From SIG603 sp963589785 (GTDB taxonomy: Bacteria > Bacillota > Clostridia > Oscillospirales > Acutalibacteraceae), in the NCBI GenBank assembly GCA_963589785.1, contig CAVAMJ010000006.1, positions 1 to 64,000 on the forward strand: 64,000 nt of DNA, in the 5' to 3' direction. Each line of letters opens with the position of its first letter. The stretch's first letter is position 1. Shown in pieces: positions 8,457 to 17,087 of this stretch. The notes under the pieces were generated by a model that made no database searches, was not told the DNA's origin, and was given only the letters and a program-made list of their open reading frames with translations. A program made the translations under genes and the position numbers.

Positions 8457-8486
8457 AATAACACCTCAACGAAGTGAGGTGTTATT
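8457..8486. terminator. Strong hairpin, probable terminator
   Basis: Twelve-bp perfect arms AATAACACCTCA / TGAGGTGTTATT with a 6-nt loop. A-rich and T-rich ends suit either strand. No gene ends close by on the plus strand, which supports loss of a neighbouring gene. Confidence 0.6.
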
Positions 8487-8685
8487 AGTCATGATATTGT
8501 TAAGTTTAAATTAAAATTGTAACTCCTCGCTTCTTTCTCTTCAATTCCATTGAAAAACACAAACTCGAATTCAAGTCCGGCGTCAGTGTGGATATCGAGG
8601 GATAAGGGAATAGCGGCAAAAGACAAGCTCCTCACCACTGGAATCTATCCGGTGATGGGGAGCTTGTTTTAGAACAAATTGCTTA
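8487..8685. other. Gene-free stretch with a hairpin and a possible coding remnant
   Basis: A plus-strand frame at about 8537-8605 encodes EKHKLEFKSGVSVDIEG and then a stop. This resembles the extreme C-terminus of some serine recombinases, but it is too short to be sure. A long hairpin at 8623-8670 (ACAAGCTCC.../...GGAGCTTGT) followed by T residues probably terminates the mini-gene that ends at 8686 on the minus strand. Confidence 0.35.
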
Positions 8686-8823
8686 TTACTCATCGTCATT
8701 TTCATTCTGAGCCGATGTAGTTAATTCCATCATTTTTCGTGCATAAGTGTTTCCATCGATTTCTTCAGCTGCATACTGTCTCATGAGCTCATCAATCTGT
8801 TCTTTCAATTCATCTCTGGTCAT
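8686..8823 (-). CDS. 45-residue SHOCT-like small protein
   Basis: Starts ATGACCAGAGATG with GAGGTGG about 6 bases upstream, a good ribosome site, and ends TAA. The protein opens MTRDELKEQIDELMRQYAAE and continues EIDGNTYARKMMEL before an acidic tail. The pattern L..L...G.I....Y..K...L resembles the short C-terminal oligomerisation (SHOCT) domain, here free-standing. It is followed on its strand by a hairpin. Free SHOCT-like mini-proteins are common in mobile or regulatory contexts, but no function can be given. The ribosome site and compact coding signal are the main evidence that it is real. Confidence 0.6.
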   Translation of the reverse strand: MTRDELKEQIDELMRQYAAEEIDGNTYARKMMELTTSAQNENDDE

Positions 8824-8961
8824 TTTTTCACCACCTCATCAACTTTGGATTTTTAATGCAATTAAATTATAGCTAAATATTTTGGTACAATATAGATTCA
8901 TTTCAGAGAATAAAGTATAGCTATTTCTCAGATATCGGGGTTTATGACCGGCTGTTTCTTT

Positions 8962-9432
8962 TTAATTTTTTTTACGTGTTATAATTTTAAATATACTGTA
9001 TCCTGTCAATGCAAGTAAACCTAGTATGAGTTTCCTTGATGAACTATCACTTGGTTCATCATTCTCTTCAATTTCAGGTTCAGAATTCTTTCGATTAACA
9101 TTGCTCCAATAAGCCTCTGATTCGGCTACCTTCTCTTCTCTACGACGCCTTCTATCCACTGAAGTTTTTTCTCGTATATAGCGTTTATGCTCCATCGATA
9201 GGTCAAGTTCAGCCAGGATGCTTTCGTCCCATTCTAGCCAATTCCACCCTCGGAATGCATAGCCGCCATACCCATTATCAGAACCTTTCTCAATCACAAA
9301 TGCGTTTCCTTTTTCTGTTGGATAATAATTGCCTGGTTCTCCTGAAAGATACCCTTCCTCTTTTAGCAGAACATTCATTTCTTCTCCTGTTAATCCGCAT
9401 CTTTCCCCTAGTCTTTTCGCTGATAGTGTCAT
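8962..9432 (-). CDS. Hypothetical protein, antirepressor-like N-terminus and C-terminal membrane anchor
   Basis: 156 residues. The first 75 or so resemble the wing-helix fold of phage antirepressor C-terminal (KilAC) domains: SAKRLGERCGLTGEEMNVLL, then GNYYPTEKG and an aromatic WNWLEWDE segment. A basic stretch (VDRRRRREEKV) follows, then an acidic linker and a terminal hydrophobic helix (about residues 134-150: LILGLLALTGYSIF) ending in KKN. That arrangement suggests a tail-anchored membrane protein with a cytoplasmic nucleic-acid-binding-like head, which is unusual. GAGGTTTT precedes the ATG. Family uncertain; it may be a prophage or plasmid remnant. Confidence 0.6.
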   Translation of the reverse strand: MTLSAKRLGERCGLTGEEMNVLLKEEGYLSGEPGNYYPTEKGNAFVIEKGSDNGYGGYAFRGWNWLEWDESILAELDLSMEHKRYIREKTSVDRRRRREEKVAESEAYWSNVNRKNSEPEIEENDEPSDSSSRKLILGLLALTGYSIFKIITRKKN

Positions 9433-9737
9433 ATATAAAACCTCTAAAATTATATATAAAAATGTTTTTACTATTCTATATCTTCAACGATGCTAATGTC
9501 GTCCCCGACATCCAATCCGCCGTCTTACCTACCCTTTTAGGATTGAGACTACAGTTTGGTTGTCAAAGCCTGACATCCAAACCACTGTCTCAATTTTGTA
9601 TACAATTTCCGGCTACCGAAAATCACCTCAAAACCCTCGTAGATAAGTTCCCACGAAGATAATCCCAGGAAAATCAGCGAATTTTCAAATCGATGCAAAG
9701 TGCCAGAAAGCCCGGAAAACAAGGCTTTTTTCGCACC
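9433..9737. other. Intergenic region, no gene recognised
   Basis: AT-rich up to about 9480. The remainder contains two partial direct copies of a CCGACATCCAA-like / CTGACATCCAAA-like phrase (about 9505-9580). A short AAGCC/GGCTT hairpin near 9708-9733 could terminate the methylase gene on the minus strand. I see no convincing coding frame. Confidence 0.4.
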
Positions 9738-11051
9738 TTACTTCTGTACCTTAGACATCAATACTACCGTCTCCACATGCTGTGTCATCGGGAACATATC
9801 AACAGGCTGAATTCTCTTGACCTTGTATCCGTTAGCCGTGAACGATGCCAAGTCTCTTGCAAGGGTCTCGGGATTGCATGAAATATAAACAACCTTTTTC
9901 GGTGCGAGTGAGCAAACCGAAAGGATAAATTCCTCGGTGCTTCCCGCTCTTGGAGGATCCATGAGAACTACATCTGCTTTCTCTCCCTCAAGAGCCATAT
10001 TGGTGAGAAATTCCGTTGCATCGGCACAGAAAAAGCGTATATTCTTCATGTTATTTAGCTTGGCATTCTGCTTTGCGTCCTTCACAGCATCGGCGTTGAC
10101 TTCAATTCCCGTGACCTTAACAGGATTTTCACCCGTCACCTTAGATGCGGCAATCATTCCTATAGTTCCGATTCCGCAGTATGCATCAATAACCGTTTCT
10201 CCGCCCTTGAGAGATGCAAACTCCATTGCTTTTCCGTAAAGCTTCTCTGTCTGAACGGGGTTAATCTGATAGAATGACTTTGCTGAAATTCTGAATTTCA
10301 AGCCACAGCACTCATCAACAATATAACCGGGGCCATAAAGAACCTTTTCGTTTTGTCCGAGAAGCATTGATGTGAACTTGTCGTTTACATTCTGGACAAT
10401 TGTTGTTATCTCAGGATGCACTTTCAAAAGTGCCTTGCAGAAGTTATATTTAGCTGTGAAAATCGGTGTTCCCGTAACAAGAACCACCATAATTTCTCCT
10501 GTTGCAAAGCCTCTTTTTACGAGCACATGGCGCAAAAACCCCTTGCCTGTCACCTCATTGTAGGTTGTAAGCTTGAAATCCTTGAGAAGCTTTCTTACGG
10601 AAACTATGATTTCATCAGCCTTTTTGTCCTCTATCATGCACGAGTCCATACCGACGATTTTGTGCGTTGAAGACTGATAAATTCCGCTGATTATCTTATG
10701 ACTTCTCGGATCGGTATAAAATGCCGCCTGAACCTTATTTCTGTAATGATAAGGATTATCCATACCGATGATTTCTTCTACCTTGCCGTATTTTCCGAGC
10801 AGCTTTATGCATGTTCCCATTTTAAACGAAAGCTGTTCTTTGTATGATAAATTCTGAAGCTGACAGCCGCCGCACTTTTTTCTGTTTGGGCACTGCGGAA
10901 AATTCGCCTTTTTCTCAGGCTCTTCTTTCTCAGGCACCGCCTTTTCTTTCACGAAAATATCCTTTTGCGGTCTTGGGCGGTGCTTTTTCTTCTCTGTAAC
11001 TGCCTTATAAAACGGCTCTGATTTCTTAAAATTGCTGTTTTTATTCTTCAT
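9738..11051 (-). CDS. rlmD: 23S rRNA (uracil-5-)-methyltransferase, RlmD/RlmCD type
   Basis: 437 residues. A lysine-rich N-terminal extension (1-50) is followed by the [4Fe-4S] site CPNRKKCGGCQLQ (about 55-67); the fourth ligand is likely the cysteine in DSCMIED. The SAM-binding motif is DAYCGIGTIGM, the active-site motif is LMDPPRAGS, and the nucleophile is Cys392 in VYISCNPETLARDL. These are the hallmarks of the RumA/TrmA family, which adds the C5 methyl group to uridine in RNA. In Firmicutes one enzyme (RlmCD) modifies both U747 and U1939, so the exact target is open. There is no TRAM domain. Monocistronic on the minus strand. Confidence 0.9.
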   Translation of the reverse strand: MKNKNSNFKKSEPFYKAVTEKKKHRPRPQKDIFVKEKAVPEKEEPEKKANFPQCPNRKKCGGCQLQNLSYKEQLSFKMGTCIKLLGKYGKVEEIIGMDNPYHYRNKVQAAFYTDPRSHKIISGIYQSSTHKIVGMDSCMIEDKKADEIIVSVRKLLKDFKLTTYNEVTGKGFLRHVLVKRGFATGEIMVVLVTGTPIFTAKYNFCKALLKVHPEITTIVQNVNDKFTSMLLGQNEKVLYGPGYIVDECCGLKFRISAKSFYQINPVQTEKLYGKAMEFASLKGGETVIDAYCGIGTIGMIAASKVTGENPVKVTGIEVNADAVKDAKQNAKLNNMKNIRFFCADATEFLTNMALEGEKADVVLMDPPRAGSTEEFILSVCSLAPKKVVYISCNPETLARDLASFTANGYKVKRIQPVDMFPMTQHVETVVLMSKVQK

Positions 11052-11213
11052 TAATATTCTCCTGATTAAGTTTTGTACATTATTCGATTTATTAGTTTTA
11101 TATTATTTAAAATTATACATTATAAAAGCTATATTTTCAATCTTCACACGATAGTGCAATAATCACGGCAAAGCTTTCAACAAGTCCCGAAAGATTGTTG
11201 AAAATCAAGCCGC

Positions 11214-11250
11214 AAAAAGCCATATCCGACCGTTAGCCGAATATGGCTTA
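11214..11250 (-). terminator. Terminator of the M23 peptidase gene
   Basis: AAGCCATAT / ATATGGCTT arms followed on the minus strand by TTTTT, 16 bp after the peptidase stop codon. Confidence 0.8.
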
Positions 11251-11265
11251 ATTTCAATCTAAATA

Positions 11266-12546
11266 TCAGGTGATAAACGGAAGACCGTTGATTCTTGTTC
11301 CGTTCTCGTAAACCTCAAAGTGGAGGTGGTTACCTGTCGAGTTACCTGTCGAACCGACATAACCAATGACCTGACCTTGCTCCACATAGTCGCCGACATT
11401 GCAAGCAATTACGCTCATGTGGGCGTATCTTGTGGAATATGTTCCGTTATGATAAATGAGAACATTATTTCCCCATGACCAGTGATAGGACGCATTGAGA
11501 ACCGTTCCGCTTGCGGCTGCTACAATAGGTGTTCCGTACGGCACGCCTATATCAACTCCGCCGTGACCGCCCTCGCCGAAATACTGGGTAATATCGGCAG
11601 TGCTGTAACCCGGAAGCGGCCATATGCCCGAAAGTCCGCCCGCTTCGCTTGAGCTTGTCGGAGGAGTATAGACGGTGTTTCCGTCACTTTCTCCGGAAGA
11701 TGTGGTGGTGTTCGATGCCGCCGCTGCTGCGGCTGCGGCTGCGGCTGCTGCCTCCTCTTCCTCTTTTTTCTTCTGAGCGGCAATGAGTTCCTCAAGCTGA
11801 GCATTGAGCTCCTCGTCCTCCTGCTCGATAGAATCGATCTGAGACTGAGTATCCGACTCCTGAGACTGAAGTCCTGCGATTACCTCGTTGTTCTCTGCAA
11901 TGAGAGTTTCAAGCTCTGCCTGATCCTCCTCGAGGCTCTTCTTAAGCTTGGAAACTTCAGACTTCTCTTCCTTTAGGGATTCCTTATCGTCCTTAGTCTT
12001 ATCGATATATTCCTGTATCTCGTCACAAAGCTGCTTATCGTGGCTTGTTACAGCGGAGAGCATCTCTGTTTTCATCGAGAAATCGTAAAGGCTTGTGGCA
12101 TTCAGAAGAATTTCCATTGTGCTTGTATCGCCCGACTCGTAAATCGCTCTTATTCGCTTTTTGAGAAGTGCGAGGGTATCGGCATATTCTTCGTCAGCCT
12201 CTGCTATTTTTTCCTCAAGCTCCTTGATACTGCTGTTGAGCGTTGCAATATCAGAGATAGCCGTGTCGATTTTCTCTTCGGTGAGGTCTATTTTCTCCTG
12301 TAAGGTGTTGCTGTATTCCTGAGCGTCTGCCTCTTGAGACTGAAGCTCCGAGAGCTTGGAATTCAGCTCGTCCTCCTGGGATTTGAGTTCATCCTGACGG
12401 TCATATATTTCCTGCATTTCGCTTGTCGTTGTGACAGCATTTGCGCTCTGCGGAATTGCCGGAAAAACAAAGACTGCCGCAAGGGCTAAAGCCATAAGCT
12501 TGACTGCACTTTTCACATTCTTGCGGTTAAGATTATATCTAAGCAT
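11266..12546 (-). CDS. Secreted M23 peptidase with EnvC/CwlO-like coiled coil
   Basis: 426 residues from the ATG at 12546, chosen because GGAGAAGG lies upstream and a typical signal peptide follows (basic start, then VKLMALALAAVFVFPAIP and SANA cleavage). Residues about 40-270 are a long coiled coil rich in Glu, Lys, Gln and Leu. An alanine run and a Ser/Thr linker follow. The C-terminal domain is lysostaphin-like (M23), with zinc ligands in GHGGVDIG and HLHFEV. The architecture is that of cell-wall hydrolases or activators used in division and elongation, kept in check by the coiled coil. The zinc ligands are intact, so an active endopeptidase is expected. Confidence 0.92.
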   Translation of the reverse strand: MLRYNLNRKNVKSAVKLMALALAAVFVFPAIPQSANAVTTTSEMQEIYDRQDELKSQEDELNSKLSELQSQEADAQEYSNTLQEKIDLTEEKIDTAISDIATLNSSIKELEEKIAEADEEYADTLALLKKRIRAIYESGDTSTMEILLNATSLYDFSMKTEMLSAVTSHDKQLCDEIQEYIDKTKDDKESLKEEKSEVSKLKKSLEEDQAELETLIAENNEVIAGLQSQESDTQSQIDSIEQEDEELNAQLEELIAAQKKKEEEEAAAAAAAAAAAASNTTTSSGESDGNTVYTPPTSSSEAGGLSGIWPLPGYSTADITQYFGEGGHGGVDIGVPYGTPIVAAASGTVLNASYHWSWGNNVLIYHNGTYSTRYAHMSVIACNVGDYVEQGQVIGYVGSTGNSTGNHLHFEVYENGTRINGLPFIT

Positions 12547-12809
12547 TCTTTCGTGCCTTCTCCTTTCGATTTTGCCGAGCAAAAGACAATTTGACCATTC
12601 GCTCAAGCACCAGAGAACTATATCACAAAAATCGCCGTTTGTCCAATGTTTAAGCCATTAATTACAGCTTTTTTGCAATTACTTCACACAATTTTCTCAT
12701 TTCTTACTAAAAGCCATTCATAATGCAATAATAAGATATGACTTTTGCCAACAAGCAAATAAATTTCACGAAAGAATAAGCTGTTAAGACAAAACTTGAG
12801 CCGTTAATA

Positions 12810-12838
12810 TTTACTTTTTCCCTCTGACATGATATATT
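12810..12838 (+). promoter_or_regulatory. Candidate promoter of the YchF gene
   Basis: TTTACT, 17-bp spacer, TATATT, about 65 bp before the start codon. This is the best match to a sigma-A promoter in the 358-bp gap 12547-12904; otherwise I see only AT-rich sequence there. Confidence 0.4.
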
Positions 12839-12904
12839 TATTAGTACTGTCATGCTTATAGCTGTCATATTTACTTTGTAATCATTCAAGGAGAATTTTA
12901 TAAT

Positions 12905-14032
12905 ATGAAATTAGGTATCGTAGGACTTCCAAACGTAGGTAAGTCAACACTTTTCAACGCTATCACAGGCACTGCCAACGCTCAGGCAGCCAACTATCCG
13001 TTCTGCACAATCGAGCCGAACAGCGGTATTGTTGCTGTTCCCGATGAGAGACTCGACAAGCTTTGCGAGTACTGGAATCCCGACAAGAAAACTCCTGCAG
13101 TAGTTGAATTTTTCGACATCGCAGGTCTTGTTAAGGGTGCTTCTCAGGGCGCAGGTCTCGGAAACAAGTTCCTCGGACACATCCGTGAGTGCGATGCAAT
13201 CATTCACGTTGTCCGTTGCTTCGACGACGATAACATCACTCATGTTGTCGAAGATGCAACAAAGCCTGTTCCTGTCGATCCTGACGGAGACATCGAGTGC
13301 ATTGACCTCGAGCTCATTCTCTCCGACCTTGAGATCGTTCAGAACAGACTCAACCGTCTTGCTCATGCCGCAAAGACAGGAAACAAGGACGCTAAAGCAG
13401 AAGTAGCATGGCTCGAGCCGCTTGTAGCTCACCTTGAGAAAGGTCTTTCTGCAAGAACATTCCCGTTTGACGAGAAAGACGAGGCTCAGCAGTTCGCTCT
13501 CAGAGAAATCGGTCTTCTCTCTCAGAAGCCGATCATCTACGCTTGCAACATGGACGATGACGGAGTTAAGAACGCAGAAAACAATCCTTACTATCAGATA
13601 GTAAAGAAGAGAGCCGATGCAGAAAACGCAGAGGTTATTCCGATTTGTGCAAAGACAGAGGAAGAGCTCTCCGAGCTTGACGAAGAAGACAGAGAAATGT
13701 TCATGGAGGACTTAGGCCTCAGCGAGTCAGGTCTTGACAGACTCATCAAGGCAAGCTACGATCTTCTCGGTCTCATCTCCTACCTCACAGACGGCAAAAA
13801 GGAATGCCGTGCATGGACTATCAAGCGCGGAACAAAGGCTCCTCAGGCTGCGGGCAAAATCCACTCCGACTTCGAGAAGGGCTTCATCAGAGCACAGGTT
13901 TGCTCCTTTAACGATTGGCTCAACTGCGGTGGCAATATGGCAGAGGTTAAAGCAAAGGGACTCTATCGCTCCGAGGGCAAGGAATATGTCGTTGCTGACG
14001 GAGACATCATCGAATTCCTTTTCAACGTTTGA
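12905..14032 (+). CDS. ychF: Redox-regulated ATPase/GTPase YchF
   Basis: 375 residues. The Walker A motif is GLPNVGKS (7-14), followed by switch region sequence DIAGLVKGASQGAGLGNKFL. The base-specificity motif is NMDDDG rather than NKxD, as expected in YchF/OLA1, which prefers ATP. A C-terminal TGS domain (KRGTKAPQAAGKIHSDFEKGF) is present. YchF binds ribosomes and is linked to translation control and oxidative stress. The protein is about ten residues longer than most homologues. AAGGAG precedes the ATG. It is a stand-alone gene with its own terminator. Confidence 0.97.
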   Translation: MKLGIVGLPNVGKSTLFNAITGTANAQAANYPFCTIEPNSGIVAVPDERLDKLCEYWNPDKKTPAVVEFFDIAGLVKGASQGAGLGNKFLGHIRECDAIIHVVRCFDDDNITHVVEDATKPVPVDPDGDIECIDLELILSDLEIVQNRLNRLAHAAKTGNKDAKAEVAWLEPLVAHLEKGLSARTFPFDEKDEAQQFALREIGLLSQKPIIYACNMDDDGVKNAENNPYYQIVKKRADAENAEVIPICAKTEEELSELDEEDREMFMEDLGLSESGLDRLIKASYDLLGLISYLTDGKKECRAWTIKRGTKAPQAAGKIHSDFEKGFIRAQVCSFNDWLNCGGNMAEVKAKGLYRSEGKEYVVADGDIIEFLFNV

Positions 14033-14060
14033 TTTCCGTCAAATTTTATATTGTAATTTC

Positions 14061-14099
14061 AAGGGACAACCTGATTTGTACATCGGTTGTCCCTTTTTA
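14061..14099 (+). terminator. Terminator of ychF
   Basis: AAGGGACAACC / GGTTGTCCCTT perfect arms followed by TTTTTAT, 28 bp after the stop codon. Confidence 0.92.
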
Positions 14100-14168
14100 T
14101 CGTATATCATATATCTTGCTGTAAAGATTACAGACTATTTCACCTAATCAAATTTAAAAGGAGCTAAT

Positions 14169-15740
14169 ATGAAAAGAAAATCTAAATTAAAAAAGCTTCT
14201 CTGCGTGATTTTCTCCGTTATATTCATAATGAGTCTTGCGACAGTAGCATTCGCAAGCACAGATAACGAAACCGCAGAAAAGCTCTCACCGCTTGAAAAC
14301 AAAACCGCCGCTGTCGTCACGGGAACCCCACAGGACAGCATAGTTCAAAACTACCTTCCAAGCGCCAAGCTTGAGTATTTCAATAATCTCTCGGATATGT
14401 GCCTTGCACTGGACACAGAGAAAATCGACTTCTTTGTCGTCTCGTCCGTAAACTACTTCGGCATAGCTGAGCAGTATCCACAGTTTGGCTATATCGATGC
14501 GCCCCTCGCCTACTTTGACATCGGTGCGATTTTCCCAAAGGACGGATCTCAGGATGAACTAATAGCTAAATTCAACGAGTATATCGCTCAAATTAAAGAC
14601 AGCGGCGAGCTTGAAACCTTGCAGAATAAGTGGCTTTTTTCGACTGACTATGACAGCATCGATATTCCCTCAAACGGAGGAAACGGCGTCATTAAGCTTG
14701 CCACGACAAATACCTACAAGCCGTTCTCTTTCATGCTCGACGAGAAAAACGCAGGCTTCGATATTGCCGTCATTGCGGGCTTTGCCAAAGAATACGGCTA
14801 CGGACTCAAAATTGAAAACACCGACTTTTCGGGAATAATCAGCGGCATATCCACGGGCAAATACGACATGGGTGTCGGTCAGATTTCATATACCGCCGAA
14901 AGAGCAGAAAGCGTGAAATACTCTGACTTTTACTATACTCAGGAGATTGTCCCAATCGTAAAAGCAAGCAAAATCGACAGCCCCTACCTCGTCACTTCGG
15001 ATTCGGTTATCGACAACACTCCAGAAAGCGGATTTATGGCAAGTGTCAAGAAGACACTCATAGACCAAAACCGTTGGCAAAGTGTTCTAAAAGGTCTTGC
15101 GGTCACAATGCTCATAACAGTGTTCGGATTTATCCTTGCTAACCTACTCGGTGCGCTCTTCTGCGCTATGGCAATGTCAAAAAATAAGGCGCTTAGGTTC
15201 ATCGCCGACATATATTCAAAGCTCATGCAAGGTCTTCCGATAATCGTCATTCTCATGATACTTTACTATATAGTATTCGCTCACTCAAAAATTAGCAACG
15301 TCACCGTTGCAATTATCGGCTTCGGTATGGTTTTCGGAGCATATCTTGCTCAGCTTTTCGAGGGCGGCATCGGCGGAATTGACAAGGGTCAGTGGGAGGC
15401 TTCCCTTGCGATAGGCTTCACAAAGCGCCAGACCTTCCGCGGAATCATTCTCCCTCAAGCTATCCGCACCATGCTCCCCGGCTACTTCAGCAATCTCATC
15501 AGCCTTATGAAGGGCACGGCAGTTGTCGGTTATATAGCAGTCACAGACCTTACTAAGGTTGGCGACATCATCAGAAGCAACACATACGAAGCTATTGTGC
15601 CGCTTATCTCGATAGCAATCATCTACTTCGCAATAGCTTGCATTTTACTCACAGTCATGAAAGCAATCAAAAAGAAGCTTTCTCCAAAACGCATCAAAAA
15701 ATCTGACTTAAATCTTACGGTAGGAGGTGCCGACTTATGA
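14169..15740 (+). CDS. Amino acid ABC transporter, substrate-binding and permease fused
   Basis: 523 residues. A signal anchor (about 10-30) is followed by one incomplete and one nearly complete family-3 solute-binding region (about 45-160 and 170-270). These are duplicated-like halves, each with the SBP_bac_3 pattern (first ending LETLQNKWL; second starting GVIKLATTNTYKPFSF). A GlnP/HisM permease domain (about 300-505) with several membrane helices follows. It contains the cytoplasmic EAA loop (QWEASLAIGFTKRQTFRGIILPQA). Fusion of binding protein and permease is known in GlnP-type systems. The gene overlaps the ATPase gene by 4 bp. Polar amino acid uptake is expected; the exact substrate cannot be read. 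Confidence 0.9.
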   Translation: MKRKSKLKKLLCVIFSVIFIMSLATVAFASTDNETAEKLSPLENKTAAVVTGTPQDSIVQNYLPSAKLEYFNNLSDMCLALDTEKIDFFVVSSVNYFGIAEQYPQFGYIDAPLAYFDIGAIFPKDGSQDELIAKFNEYIAQIKDSGELETLQNKWLFSTDYDSIDIPSNGGNGVIKLATTNTYKPFSFMLDEKNAGFDIAVIAGFAKEYGYGLKIENTDFSGIISGISTGKYDMGVGQISYTAERAESVKYSDFYYTQEIVPIVKASKIDSPYLVTSDSVIDNTPESGFMASVKKTLIDQNRWQSVLKGLAVTMLITVFGFILANLLGALFCAMAMSKNKALRFIADIYSKLMQGLPIIVILMILYYIVFAHSKISNVTVAIIGFGMVFGAYLAQLFEGGIGGIDKGQWEASLAIGFTKRQTFRGIILPQAIRTMLPGYFSNLISLMKGTAVVGYIAVTDLTKVGDIIRSNTYEAIVPLISIAIIYFAIACILLTVMKAIKKKLSPKRIKKSDLNLTVGGADL

Positions 15741-16822
15741 TTTCAATTGAACATTTGAGAAAAGAATTTCCTAACTCGACACCACTTCGTGATGTCAATC
15801 TAAAAATAAACAAAGGCGAAGTTATCTCCGTTATCGGCCCATCGGGCACAGGTAAATCGACCTTGCTACGCTGTATCAACCGACTCGAAGAGCCTACTTC
15901 AGGCAAAGTGATTGTCAACGGCATCGATATGAGCGCCAAAGACTGCAAACTCAGTGCAGTCAGACAGAAAATGGGAATGGTTTTCCAGAATTTCAACCTC
16001 TTCAATCATATGAATGTCATTGAAAACATCATGTATGCACCGCAAAAACTTCTGGGACTTAATAAAGCACAGGCTAAAGCCCGTGCAGAAAAGCTGCTTA
16101 AAATTGTCGGTCTCTCCGAAAAAGCACTCAATTACCCCGATGAGCTCTCGGGCGGACAAAAACAGCGCATTGCCATTGCCAGAGCACTTGCCATGGAGCC
16201 TGACATTCTCCTCTTTGACGAACCGACAAGCGCACTCGACCCCACTATGGTTGGCGAAGTTTTGGCAGTTATCAAGCGACTTGCCAAGGAGGGCATGACC
16301 ATGATTATCGTCACTCACGAAATGCTTCTTGCAAAGAGCGTTTCAACAAGGGTTATTTATCTTGATGACGGCGTTGTTTATGAGGAGGGCACTCCCGAAG
16401 AGATTTTCCGCCACCCGAAAAAGGATCTCACAAGAAGATTTATCGGCGGTCTTGACTGGATTCAAAAAGAATTCACAAGGGAAACTCTCGACTACCTCGG
16501 CTTAATCAGCGAAATTCAAGCATTTGCGCTAAAGAAAATGTTCACACCGAATTTGGTCTACAAGACAGAAGCGCTTATCGAGGAGATTTATCTTAAAAAT
16601 CTGATACCGGCTTTGAATGATGACGACAAGTTGAATTTCTCCCTTGAATATTCTGATGAAGGCGCAGTTTGCGAGCTTTCATTCAAATGGAACGGTAAAA
16701 AATCTCAGATTCTAGACTCAGAAGATTTTAAGAACAAACTCACTAAGCTTGGCGCAAAATATATTTCTTTTGAATATTTAAACGAAAATACAAACAGCAT
16801 CCGTGTTAAGGTTTCAGATTAA
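15737..16822 (+). CDS. Amino acid ABC transporter ATPase with an extra C-terminal domain
   Basis: 361 residues. Residues 1-240 are a GlnQ-type ATPase: Walker A GPSGTGKS (34-41), signature LSGGQKQR, Walker B ILLFDEPTSALDP, and switch His in VTHEM. Usual GlnQ proteins stop near 240. Here a further 120 residues follow, with IEEIYLKNLIPAL and then a beta-rich half ending in SIRVKVSD. The IEEIYLKNL segment recalls the N-box helix of RsbW-like ATPase (GHKL) domains, but the glycine-rich boxes are not evident. It may be a degenerate regulatory domain. It is cotranscribed with the fused permease. Confidence 0.9.
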   Translation: MISIEHLRKEFPNSTPLRDVNLKINKGEVISVIGPSGTGKSTLLRCINRLEEPTSGKVIVNGIDMSAKDCKLSAVRQKMGMVFQNFNLFNHMNVIENIMYAPQKLLGLNKAQAKARAEKLLKIVGLSEKALNYPDELSGGQKQRIAIARALAMEPDILLFDEPTSALDPTMVGEVLAVIKRLAKEGMTMIIVTHEMLLAKSVSTRVIYLDDGVVYEEGTPEEIFRHPKKDLTRRFIGGLDWIQKEFTRETLDYLGLISEIQAFALKKMFTPNLVYKTEALIEEIYLKNLIPALNDDDKLNFSLEYSDEGAVCELSFKWNGKKSQILDSEDFKNKLTKLGAKYISFEYLNENTNSIRVKVSD

Positions 16823-16838
16823 ATATAAAAACTAATTT

Positions 16839-16880
16839 AAAGGATTTTCGGGAGATTTATCTCCTCGAAAGTCCTTTTTT
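16839..16880 (+). terminator. Terminator of the amino acid ABC operon
   Basis: AAGGA-TTTCG-GGAGAT pairs with ATCTCC-TCGAAA-TCCTT and is followed by T6. Confidence 0.85.
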
Positions 16881-17023
16881 GTCACGGCAAGAATTTGAAT
16901 CTTTTGAACGAGTTTCCGGTTTTGTATTCAATATTCTTTCTTTTTATTCTACGCTTTTGCTGTGATTTGAGGTCTATCGCCGCAAATTATACAATTATTT
17001 TGCATTTATTTTGTATAAGTTTC

Positions 17024-17052
17024 TTGTTTTCTTCACGAAAGTAGGGTAATAT
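17024..17052 (+). promoter_or_regulatory. Candidate promoter of the secreted CHAP-like gene
   Basis: TTGTTT, 17-bp spacer, TAATAT, about 35 bp before the ribosome site. Confidence 0.4.
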
Positions 17053-17087
17053 AGCAACATCAATTCAAGACAAAGCGAGGTAAACCT

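Noticed and set aside
12944..13432. 162-codon minus-strand open frame
   Set aside because: Entirely antisense to the conserved GTPase domain of ychF.
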